Below, in pieces: positions 8,633-15,765 of a stretch of DNA of 64,000 bases; positions within the stretch are counted from its first letter, which is position 1; every line of letters starts with the position of its first letter. Under the pieces are notes generated by a model. The model saw only the letters and a program-made list of their open reading frames with translations, was not told the DNA's origin and made no database searches. Position numbers and translations under genes: made by a program. This stretch comes from Paenibacillus tyrphae (GTDB taxonomy: Bacteria > Bacillota > Bacilli > Paenibacillales > NBRC-103111). The stretch lies in the NCBI RefSeq assembly GCF_024158745.1, contig NZ_JAMZAW010000010.1:186001-250000 (forward strand), read 5' to 3'.

Positions 8633-9265
8633 TTAATACATAAACGGCTGCTGGAACCGGATGCGGTCGAATTGCTCTATGGACGTCAACGGCACATGCT
8701 TGCCGATGCGGACCAACAGGCAATTGGCCGGATGGGAGCAAATCTCCGGGTCATCGGTTGCGTACCAGACCATATCGACGCATTTCATCAACCGCTCCGT
8801 CATTTTGCGGTACTCCCAGACGCCGAGCTTGCTATTCGGCAAGTCCCAATACCCGCAATATTCGGTGGCAAACACAATGGCGTACTCCATCTGACCTCCG
8901 GCAAAAGCAAGCTGAAGCATCTCCTTGCCCAATCCAAGCGAACGATACGAGGCTGCTACCTCAATAGCGCCGAATTCCAGCAGATCGTCCATCTTCCCTG
9001 CCGACCACGGTTCGCTTTCGTCCGGATAATGAAACGTGACATAGCCGACGATCGTGACTTCATGTCGCGCCACCACGATCCTGCCCTCGGGCAGCGCCGC
9101 GATGCCCATAAGCGCTTCATGCTGCTCCTCGGGCTTGCGGAACCCTTTCAGCTCCGGGTGCATGCCTAAGCTTTGCAGCCGTTCCGCCGAAACAGGCCCT
9201 TCCACTACAAACGTGTTATTTTGCCGTTGCAAAGTCTTGGAGTGATAAAGCTTGGGATGCTCCAT
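8633..9265 (-). CDS. acuA: Protein acetyltransferase AcuA
   Basis: This 210-residue GNAT enzyme has the same length as Bacillus subtilis AcuA and shares its characteristic stretches: MEHPKLYHSKT at the start, EGPVS, EQHEALMGIAALPEGRI, GAIEVAASYR, VWEYRKMTERLM, and the end SIEQFDRIRF. AcuA acetylates the active-site lysine of acetyl-CoA synthetase AcsA and switches it off. In B. subtilis it heads acuABC opposite acsA; here acuB, acuC and acsA are not present next to it, so the gene stands alone between two terminators. The promoter is not clear. Confidence 0.92.
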   Translation of the reverse strand: MEHPKLYHSKTLQRQNNTFVVEGPVSAERLQSLGMHPELKGFRKPEEQHEALMGIAALPEGRIVVARHEVTIVGYVTFHYPDESEPWSAGKMDDLLEFGAIEVAASYRSLGLGKEMLQLAFAGGQMEYAIVFATEYCGYWDLPNSKLGVWEYRKMTERLMKCVDMVWYATDDPEICSHPANCLLVRIGKHVPLTSIEQFDRIRFQQPFMY

Positions 9266-9379
9266 AAGTTCTACTCCTATTGTTCCGATCGGAGGTATTC
9301 GCAGCCCTCCGGTTTGGAATAATATTCTATTTTATCTATCATTCACCTCGCTATCCATAGGTGTCAAGTTTATTTTTAA

Positions 9380-9412
9380 AATAAAAAACTATCATGAGCG
9401 TTCATGATAGTT
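9380..9412 (-). terminator. Intrinsic terminator built on a 26-bp palindrome
   Basis: On the minus strand the palindrome AACTATCATGA/TCATGATAGTT (9387-9412) is followed by TTTTTTATTTT. It would end the hydroxylase-OsmC transcript. A degenerate second copy of the same palindrome lies at 9625-9650 on the other side of repeat copy B. Confidence 0.7.
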
Positions 9413-9624
9413 CAGAGTGTTGAGAAAGAGGTTTTAATTGAAAAAGAGATACATACGGAGGTGGGGTATCTACTGGAGGAGCGAAAGCGTTCGCCTTTGT
9501 CTTCGGGAAATATCCGCTAATAAGCGGCCTCCAATCAAATTTCCCGACGACAACAGCGACCGGAAGTAGATACTCCCCCTCGTACACCTCTATTGCCTCA
9601 ATTGACCACTTTCTCAACAAGCTC
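9413..9624. repeat. MITE-like palindromic repeat, copy B
   Basis: This is the second copy of the element at 1451-1672, in the same orientation. It has terminal inverted repeats around TGTTGAGAAAG, inner arms GGGGTATCTACTGG and CCGGAAGTAGATAC, and a central CCGCT/AGCGG hairpin. It is bounded by 9387-9412 and 9625-9650, two copies of a 26-bp palindrome differing at three positions, so the flanks look like a long target duplication of a terminator hairpin. It has no coding capacity. Confidence 0.7.
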
Positions 9625-9650
9625 AACTAACAGGAGCATTCATGATAGTT
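9625..9650. repeat. Degenerate copy of the flanking 26-bp palindrome
   Basis: It aligns with 9387-9412 at 23 of 26 positions and still can form an imperfect hairpin, but on the minus strand it is followed by the repeat element and not by a T-run. It is probably the duplicated, now non-functional, terminator stem. Confidence 0.6.
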
Positions 9651-9659
9651 TTGGGGCTG

Positions 9660-10847
9660 CTAACCGTTTGTTTTGATATGAGCAAAGCTCCCGCTAACAG
9701 GCTGCGGGTCGGTCAATAGATGCAAGCTGGGACAAAACCTCTCAACCGCTTTATGCAGTCGCAGAATCTCGTCGGTCGAATGCGGCGACAGGATGTTAAG
9801 CTTGTAAGAAATGTTACGTATGGCCGCGGGAGCCCATGCGTCATCCGTGCTCAACTCGCCCGTGATTTCCACGTCCAGGTATTGCAGCGTAATTCCTCTG
9901 GCAGCGGCAAGCGACAAAGCGATCTGGGCGAGTCCGCTGCCCAGCGCGCCGAGCATCATCTCCGCCGGACCGGGTCCCAAGCTGTACTGTTCCCCGGCTT
10001 CGGCTATGACATCCGTTGTAACCTGAAAGCCGCGCATTTGGATTTCCCGCTTCCCGGAGCCTCCCATCGCTACGACTTTGGCTTGTAGCTTGGACGACTC
10101 GGCCGGGCGGGGCTGCTCCTGTTTCCGGTCGGCCACAACCTCTTGCAGCTTCCTGACTTCCACTTGCCGATCCGCCTTCGCAGGAGGCAGCATAGCTGGA
10201 ACGGACAGAGAAGCCTCTTGCGGATCGGACACCTTCTGCCGCGGCACGTACTGCGCCCGCTCCCGAAACCATAATGTCGCGATCCATTTTTCCCCCTCTC
10301 TCAGCTCACGGGAGCCGTGTAAAGAGAGCGGATGCCGTTCGTTGGTGCCTCTCTTGCAGTTTTCGAATACGATCAACTTGCCTTCGGAAGGCGTAATGTC
10401 CAGATTCAACTCCGGAAAAAAAGTTTCTCCGCCGGCATCGACGGTATTTAAATACAGGAGCGCCGTGTATAGACGCTGGCCCCCTTGATCGTAAAACTTT
10501 TTACCCATTACCGTATTTAAATCATACGTATCGAAATGCGCTCCGAACTTGCCTCCGACCCCGTATCTTGCAATCTGCAGATTTTCCGCGTAATGAAGGG
10601 GCTGCCCCACCAGGGCCGCGAGCCGTTCGGACACTTCCCGTACGAGCGGATGCGAATCATGGTGAAACCAGGCAAATTCCGATTTTCGGAATTCAGAGGC
10701 GATGACTTCCTTTTCCCCGATAACCTTGGCGGGCTCCAGCTGATGTCTGGCCAATTCGATCAGCTGTCTGCATTCCGGCCCGGATACGGCTTGCTCATAG
10801 CTTGCCACAAGCGGTTCTTCATGAAAGACGACCGAAGGTTCCCTCAC
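9660..10847 (-). CDS. Prolyl-4-hydroxylase-like dioxygenase fused to OsmC-like domain
   Basis: This 395-residue protein starts with GTG behind GGAGGAG. Residues 20-195 form a 2-oxoglutarate/Fe(II) dioxygenase of the prolyl 4-hydroxylase type: H104-x-D106, then GGETFFPEL, then H177 and K187 (SLHGSRELREGEKW). Residues 196-255 are a proline- and charge-rich linker. Residues 258-390 look like an OsmC/Ohr domain (GPGPAEMMLGALGSGLAQ and VERFCPSLHLL). In OsmC peroxidases the first motif carries a reactive cysteine (LGSC); here it is glycine (G305), while C372 remains. The pairing is unusual and the second domain may bind rather than reduce peroxides. Confidence 0.75.
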   Translation of the reverse strand: MREPSVVFHEEPLVASYEQAVSGPECRQLIELARHQLEPAKVIGEKEVIASEFRKSEFAWFHHDSHPLVREVSERLAALVGQPLHYAENLQIARYGVGGKFGAHFDTYDLNTVMGKKFYDQGGQRLYTALLYLNTVDAGGETFFPELNLDITPSEGKLIVFENCKRGTNERHPLSLHGSRELREGEKWIATLWFRERAQYVPRQKVSDPQEASLSVPAMLPPAKADRQVEVRKLQEVVADRKQEQPRPAESSKLQAKVVAMGGSGKREIQMRGFQVTTDVIAEAGEQYSLGPGPAEMMLGALGSGLAQIALSLAAARGITLQYLDVEITGELSTDDAWAPAAIRNISYKLNILSPHSTDEILRLHKAVERFCPSLHLLTDPQPVSGSFAHIKTNG

Positions 10848-11014
10848 CGTTTCTCTCCTCCAGTGGTTTGATATGCATGCGGATAAGTATCATCCTTCCT
10901 AACATATTAAAAGACGCTGTACGCCGTGTGGACGAATGAGAAGGCACATAAGCCTTATTCAAAGCCATATCGCAACAAGCTCCGGACACCATGAGAATAG
11001 GGGCAACAGCGCGG

Positions 11015-11527
11015 TCAATCCCGACGAAGAACCTCCTCGAAAACTTGCTCCAAACGGTCGGCGTCCTTCGAGACCGCGAATAGAACAAAGCGGCCTTCTC
11101 GCTTTAAGACATGCTTTTGGATTAAACCGTACTCCTCCGGGCGGTAATCTTTAAATTTCGCCGTCTGCGCATCGATCCTTTTCGATACGTTTTGCTTGAC
11201 ACGTTCCGCTTGGGCCGCATCCTTCGCTTGAATGACAGCCACTTCGTCCGCTTTCACATTCGATGCGGCCGTGTACAGGACGAAGTCCTCGACTTCGTCG
11301 TCGCCAAGACGATACAGCCGCTGGAGCGCCTCCTTGTCCCGCTGCTTCAGCTCATCCAGCTTCACTGCTTGCATCAGGCGTTGTCCCAGCTCGCCGGCCG
11401 TCACATCGTTGCGGGCACCCTCCTGTTTGCCGGAGCATCCTGTCATAACGGCGGCGAAAACGACCGTAATCGCCAAGAGCAGGATCAAACATTTCCTATT
11501 CGCAACTGCAAACAAACTTAGCATCAT
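11015..11527 (-). CDS. DUF4358 lipoprotein
   Basis: This is a lipoprotein of about 170 residues with lipobox AVMTGC. The DUF4358 core is visible as RLYRLGDDEVEDFVLYTA followed by NVKADEVAVIQAKDA and KDYRPEEYGLIQKHVL. GGAGG lies seven bases before an ATG at 11527, so I prefer it to the GTG at 11533. It is the last gene of the O-acylation operon, and DUF4358 genes commonly accompany MBOAT and DHHW genes in Firmicutes. The molecular role is unknown. Confidence 0.85.
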   Translation of the reverse strand: MMLSLFAVANRKCLILLLAITVVFAAVMTGCSGKQEGARNDVTAGELGQRLMQAVKLDELKQRDKEALQRLYRLGDDEVEDFVLYTAASNVKADEVAVIQAKDAAQAERVKQNVSKRIDAQTAKFKDYRPEEYGLIQKHVLKREGRFVLFAVSKDADRLEQVFEEVLRRD

Positions 11528-11547
11528 TATCACTCCTCCTCATCAGC

Positions 11548-12696
11548 TCATTCCGTCGGCTCAGCCAGTCGGTTCAACGACGGATCTTCAAAAAACGTAT
11601 TGGCGTTATACAGCAGCAGCACGTCACGGATTTGACGCTCTTGAATGAGCGCCTTCAAGTCCTTCTCGTAATATCTCGGATCGACGACATATATTTCGCT
11701 GAAATGCGCCGTTAGAAAAGGAATGAGGCTGTTGGCATACGAGTCCTTGACCACCAGCAATTTCGTTCCGTCGCGAAGGCCCGTCGTGATTTGGATTAAC
11801 GAATGATTGCCGTCAAAAAACACAGTGTACTTATCCTTCTTGCCGAGATTGTCCATCGCATACATGGAATCCGCGGTTCGCCCCTCTTCGACGTAGGCTA
11901 CGGTACAGCTCCCGCCCGCCTTCGGCATATAAAGCTCGATGCGGTCGGGCTCGACATGTCGGAAGCCGCTTTTCGAATACAGCGAACCGTAGAACTCGTC
12001 CGTTACTTGGCGGATCGTAAAATCCTCTTCCTTCTTCGGGGTCAGCCCCATCCGCTTGCTAAGCTCCTGATAAGCGTAGAATGCACCTCTTGTCGTCCAA
12101 TGGTGATCGGTTTTATAGTAAACGGACCGTTCCCGCTGCGCACGAAGCGCGGGATACACGTCGACGAAGCGGATATCCCGGCTGAGCGACTGCCTCACTT
12201 GATCGAGATACGCCAGCTCCTCGCCGGCCGGGGCGTAGTCCGGAAGCTTATCCGCAAGCACGCTGGCGGCGGTAGGTACGAGCATGACGAACGTGCGCAG
12301 TCCAGGCGCGGCCTTAGCCAGGGAATGGACCGCATTTACTTTCATTTCCAAATCCCCGTCCGCAGGCAGGGTAAATTTTTGAATGAGATAGCCGTCCTTC
12401 CCGAGATAAATTCCGTTGCTCTCCTTCTTCCCCATCGCCCGGTCCGTATCGGATTTCACGCCGATCCAGAAATCTCTGGCCATAAATTGATCGGAGATAT
12501 ATTTCTCAAAGCCGGAAGTAAATTTCCCCGAAAAGAGGCTGTGCAACGTAAGCTGCGGAAGCTGCTCCAAGCTTCGATTTTCCGCTTCGGAGAACGATTT
12601 GCTCGGCTTGAACAAATTTACAATCAGCACGCCTCCAAGAAATAACAAGAGCAGCATAGCGATAATCGATTGCGATCGTTTACCGTATTTGTGCAT
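11548..12696 (-). CDS. DHHW-family (AlgX/AlgJ-like) protein of O-acylation operon
   Basis: This is a protein of 382 residues with an N-terminal membrane anchor (IIAMLLLLFLGGVLIVNLF) and an extracytoplasmic SGNH-like domain. It shows VMLVPTAASVLADKLPDYA, the eponymous KTDHHWTTRGA, and the late KLLVVKDSYANSLIPFL. DHHW proteins partner MBOAT acyltransferases to move acyl groups onto surface polymers. The start at 12696 follows an AAGGGGTGA site, and the MBOAT stop is 16 bp upstream, so the two are probably co-translated. Confidence 0.88.
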   Translation of the reverse strand: MHKYGKRSQSIIAMLLLLFLGGVLIVNLFKPSKSFSEAENRSLEQLPQLTLHSLFSGKFTSGFEKYISDQFMARDFWIGVKSDTDRAMGKKESNGIYLGKDGYLIQKFTLPADGDLEMKVNAVHSLAKAAPGLRTFVMLVPTAASVLADKLPDYAPAGEELAYLDQVRQSLSRDIRFVDVYPALRAQRERSVYYKTDHHWTTRGAFYAYQELSKRMGLTPKKEEDFTIRQVTDEFYGSLYSKSGFRHVEPDRIELYMPKAGGSCTVAYVEEGRTADSMYAMDNLGKKDKYTVFFDGNHSLIQITTGLRDGTKLLVVKDSYANSLIPFLTAHFSEIYVVDPRYYEKDLKALIQERQIRDVLLLYNANTFFEDPSLNRLAEPTE

Positions 12697-12712
12697 AAAT
12701 AAGTTCACCCCT

Positions 12713-14119
12713 TCAAAATCTAAAGTAGAGGAATGGGTTGTAGGTGGCATTGACCAAATATGCCGTTGACAGAAACAGCATGACGAAATACATCGCAGGA
12801 ACGGCGATAACGCCTGTCTTTTGGAACCTTTCAGTAAGCCAGGCGAGAGCTTTACTCGGAAACGGAGTCGAGCATATAGCCAATACGATCAACAGGAGGA
12901 GATTCGCCGACAGCTCGTACCATGTACGGTTATCCGCGAAGCCATGCGACCCGAAGCCGAACATTGTCCCGATATACGCAGTAGCCGACGATAGCTTCTC
13001 GAACTCGAAAAACACCCAGCCGACCATGACGATCACCAGTGTATACGCATGCCCGACAAAGCCGGGTTTATTTTGCAGCCATCTTAACAAGAACAGCTTT
13101 TCGGCCGTGACGAAGAACCCGAAATACAAGCCCCAGACGACGAAATTCCAGCTCGCTCCGTGCCATAATCCGGTTAAAAACCATACGGCCAGCAAATTAC
13201 GGAATTGCTTCAGGATGCCCATCCGATTGCCGCCAAGCGGAATATACACGTACTCCCGAAACCAGGAGCCTAACGAAATGTGCCACCTGCGCCAAAACTC
13301 CGTGACACTTCTGGAAATATACGGGTAGCTGAAGTTTTCCATAAAATCAAACCCGAACATTTTGCCGAGGCCGCGCGCCATATCCGAATAGCCGCTGAAA
13401 TCGAAATAAATTTGAAACGTAAAAGCGATGATGCCGAGCCAGGCGGAAGCCACGGTGAGCTCGTCTGCGGGCGTCGCTTTCACACTTGCCCACAGCAGCC
13501 CGATGTTGTTGGCCAGAAGCACCTTTTTGGCAAGTCCTCGGACGAACAGCTCCGCTCCTTCGCCGAATCGGGTCAGCCTCACGCTCCGGCCCGCGAGCTG
13601 ATGCGCAATATCGCCGTACTTGACGATCGGACCCGCAACAAGCTGCGGGAACATCGTAATATAGGCGCCGAACGACAGCAGATTGCGCTGCACCGGGATT
13701 TTGTCCCGGTACACGTCCACCACATAAGACATGGTCTGAAACGTATAGAACGAGATGCCGACCGGAAGCGGGAGCGCCGCCGCCTGAATTGACAAGCCGA
13801 ACAGCTGATTGAGATTGTCCACGAGGAAGCCGTAATATTTGAAGAAGCCGAGAATCCCCAGATTGACGGCGATGGAGCCGATGAATATCGTCCGGGCGAC
13901 GCCTTTGCGGCTTCTGTACTTGTCGATCAGCAGCCCGTTCGCATAGTCGAACAGCGTTGAAAAGACCATGATGACGATATATACGGGCTCTCCCCAGGCA
14001 TAAAACACCAGACTGACGAAGAGCAGCACAGCATTGCGAAGTCCGGCAGGCGACACATAATAAACCAAAATCGTCAATGGCAGAAACAAGAACAGAAAGA
14101 TCAGACTGCTGAATACCAA
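12713..14119 (-). CDS. MBOAT O-acyltransferase (AlgI/DltB-like)
   Basis: This 468-residue multi-pass membrane protein belongs to the MBOAT family. Diagnostic stretches are FYAWGEPVY near the start, WRRWHISLGSWFREYVYIPL, and LTGLWHGASWNF with the catalytic histidine. Such proteins carry acyl (usually acetyl) groups across the membrane for transfer to alginate, teichoic acid or peptidoglycan. The start is TTG at 14119, behind AAGGAGTG. The neighbouring SGNH, DHHW and deacetylase genes suggest modification of a cell-wall polymer; which one cannot be told. Confidence 0.93.
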   Translation of the reverse strand: MVFSSLIFLFLFLPLTILVYYVSPAGLRNAVLLFVSLVFYAWGEPVYIVIMVFSTLFDYANGLLIDKYRSRKGVARTIFIGSIAVNLGILGFFKYYGFLVDNLNQLFGLSIQAAALPLPVGISFYTFQTMSYVVDVYRDKIPVQRNLLSFGAYITMFPQLVAGPIVKYGDIAHQLAGRSVRLTRFGEGAELFVRGLAKKVLLANNIGLLWASVKATPADELTVASAWLGIIAFTFQIYFDFSGYSDMARGLGKMFGFDFMENFSYPYISRSVTEFWRRWHISLGSWFREYVYIPLGGNRMGILKQFRNLLAVWFLTGLWHGASWNFVVWGLYFGFFVTAEKLFLLRWLQNKPGFVGHAYTLVIVMVGWVFFEFEKLSSATAYIGTMFGFGSHGFADNRTWYELSANLLLLIVLAICSTPFPSKALAWLTERFQKTGVIAVPAMYFVMLFLSTAYLVNATYNPFLYFRF

Positions 14120-14146
14120 TGCCCGTTCACTCCTTGCCGGAAGCTT

Positions 14147-14821
14147 CTATTTCACTTGATCCTGCAAAAGCTTCAGCAGCTGTGTATAATATTCGGCCTT
14201 CATATGGATGCCGTCCGTATCGTGCAGGTCCGGATGAGCCTTAAAAATCGGGGATACATCGGTGTACTCCACCTTTTCCTTCGCAGCAAGCTCGCGGAGG
14301 CCTTGATTATAATCCGCAATGTTTTTATAACGGGGCTCGCTTTTCTCAGCTTCCGCCGTCACCGGAGTGACTGATAATATCGTGATTTTGGCTTTCGGCA
14401 GCTTTTCCTTGATTTTCCCGACCAGCTTCGCATAGTTCGTCAGCGAAAATTGCTTGGGATTGTCCGTAGGCCATAAGAGATCGTCCGACCCTAGTTGGAT
14501 GAAAACATGCTTCGGGTTTCGGCCGGCCAAGTCGTCCACATCCTCCAAAGCGAACATCGCGGTCGCCCCTGCTTTGCCCATCACGTTATCCAGCACTCCG
14601 TGGAACGACAGCCCTTCCGTAATCGAATCCCCAAGAAAGACGCTTGAGCTAAACATTGATTTATACGAAGAAGCTTCGGCGGTCGCAGCAGCCGCTTCCT
14701 TCTCTCGGGTCGCAGCGGCCAGGCCCTGCTCCCGTTCTTGATTTCCGCAGGCCGCCAACGTTAATGCGATAGCTCCTGCCAACACGATTGCTGTCATTTT
14801 GTTTCCTATTTTATTTCCCAT
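14147..14821 (-). CDS. SGNH/GDSL hydrolase-like lipoprotein
   Basis: This is a lipoprotein of about 224 residues (lipobox LTLAAC). Block I is FLGDSITEGLS with the nucleophile serine and block V is DGIHMKAEYY with Asp and His. Block III reads GSDDL where most family members have GxND, so the oxyanion-hole asparagine is replaced by aspartate; activity may be altered. I chose ATG at 14821 over GTG at 14833 by ribosome-site spacing. The likely role is transfer or removal of O-acetyl groups together with the MBOAT protein encoded 27 bp downstream. Confidence 0.87.
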   Translation of the reverse strand: MGNKIGNKMTAIVLAGAIALTLAACGNQEREQGLAAATREKEAAAATAEASSYKSMFSSSVFLGDSITEGLSFHGVLDNVMGKAGATAMFALEDVDDLAGRNPKHVFIQLGSDDLLWPTDNPKQFSLTNYAKLVGKIKEKLPKAKITILSVTPVTAEAEKSEPRYKNIADYNQGLRELAAKEKVEYTDVSPIFKAHPDLHDTDGIHMKAEYYTQLLKLLQDQVK

Positions 14822-14846
14822 CTCGATTCCCACTTTCCTTATTGAT

Positions 14847-15629
14847 TTACAAGCGATGATCCTTCATGAAATTCAGGTGAAAATGCTTCGTTTCGTCATA
14901 GACGGCGAATTTGTAGCCCTTTTGCTTATAAAAATCGATAACTTCCTGCAGCACTTTCAGCGTTTGCGGCTTTTCGTGCATGAGCACGACTTCCAGATCC
15001 GCCTTCGTCTGCTTCTTAATGTTGTCGACGATCTCGCTCGGGCGGTTTTTGAGGTTCCAATCGTTCGAATCAATGGTCCAGTCCCACACCTTGATTCCTG
15101 CTTGCACAATTTGATCGCGGAGGCGCTTATCGTTTAATCCCGGCGCCGAACCGTACGGCGGGCGCACCAAATGCGGGTTCTCGCCCGTGATCTGGTGGAT
15201 AAGCGACAACGTTTGCTTCATTTCCGGCACGAATTGCTTCTCTTCGTACAGCTTCTTATATTGATGCGTCATGCTGTGGCCGCCGACGTAATGCCCTTCC
15301 CGTACGGCACGTCTCACTTGATCTTGCAAATTGGCGCGTTTTAAATTGCTCCCCTGCATAAAGAAGGTCGCCTTGATGTTATTCTGCTTCAGGACGTCCA
15401 GAAATTCCCCCGTCCACTCGCTCGGGCCGTCGTCAAACGTTAAGTAGACGACTTTCCCTTTCTGCCGGTCATCGGCAGCCGCTGCTGACGCTTTCGCAGC
15501 CACAGGCACTCCATCGGATTTCGGGACCTCCTTTTCAGGAAGGACCGGCAACTCCGACAGTCCGAAAAATAGTAGCCCTGCGGCAGCCAGTATGAAGCCC
15601 CATCTTTTTGCTCTTTTCCTGCTTCCCAC
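14847..15629 (-). CDS. Polysaccharide deacetylase (NodB-type)
   Basis: This is a protein of 260 residues with an N-terminal anchor (WGFILAAAGLLFFGLS) and a NodB domain. The metal and catalytic motifs are all present: TFDDGP, HSMTH, RPPYGSAPG, DWTIDSNDW and LMHE. It should remove N-acetyl groups from peptidoglycan or another surface glycan. A GAGAGGAG site abuts the ATG at 15638, so the GTG at 15629 is the better start. It is the first gene of a five-gene operon (deacetylase, SGNH, MBOAT, DHHW, DUF4358) and has a triple 11-bp operator upstream. Confidence 0.92.
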   Translation of the reverse strand: MGSRKRAKRWGFILAAAGLLFFGLSELPVLPEKEVPKSDGVPVAAKASAAAADDRQKGKVVYLTFDDGPSEWTGEFLDVLKQNNIKATFFMQGSNLKRANLQDQVRRAVREGHYVGGHSMTHQYKKLYEEKQFVPEMKQTLSLIHQITGENPHLVRPPYGSAPGLNDKRLRDQIVQAGIKVWDWTIDSNDWNLKNRPSEIVDNIKKQTKADLEVVLMHEKPQTLKVLQEVIDFYKQKGYKFAVYDETKHFHLNFMKDHRL

Positions 15630-15669
15630 TCCATCCATCTCCTCTCTCTATCGATAGATTAATAGAGAG

Positions 15670-15702
15670 AGATGAAGATGAAGTGCAGATCGCATTCAGA
15701 TG
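15670..15702 (-). promoter_or_regulatory. Triple 11-bp repeat, candidate response-regulator site
   Basis: On the minus strand three consecutive 11-bp units read CATCTGAATGC, GATCTGCACTT and CATCTTCATCT. The same array occurs at 18335-18367 before the response regulator gene. Tandem sites spaced by one helical turn are typical of OmpR-family regulators. It lies 40 bp before the deacetylase start. Confidence 0.65.
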
Positions 15703-15730
15703 AGTTAAAGAATAGCAAGCGCTGCAAGCA

Positions 15731-15765
15731 CACAAAAAAAGTGCAGAACCGAAGTTCTACACTTT
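15731..15765 (-). terminator. Intrinsic terminator with TTCG tetraloop
   Basis: On the minus strand AAAGTGTAGAAC, TTCG, GTTCTGCACTTT is followed by TTTTTGTG. The histidine kinase stop codon lies inside the stem. It separates the kinase from the deacetylase operon. Confidence 0.85.
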
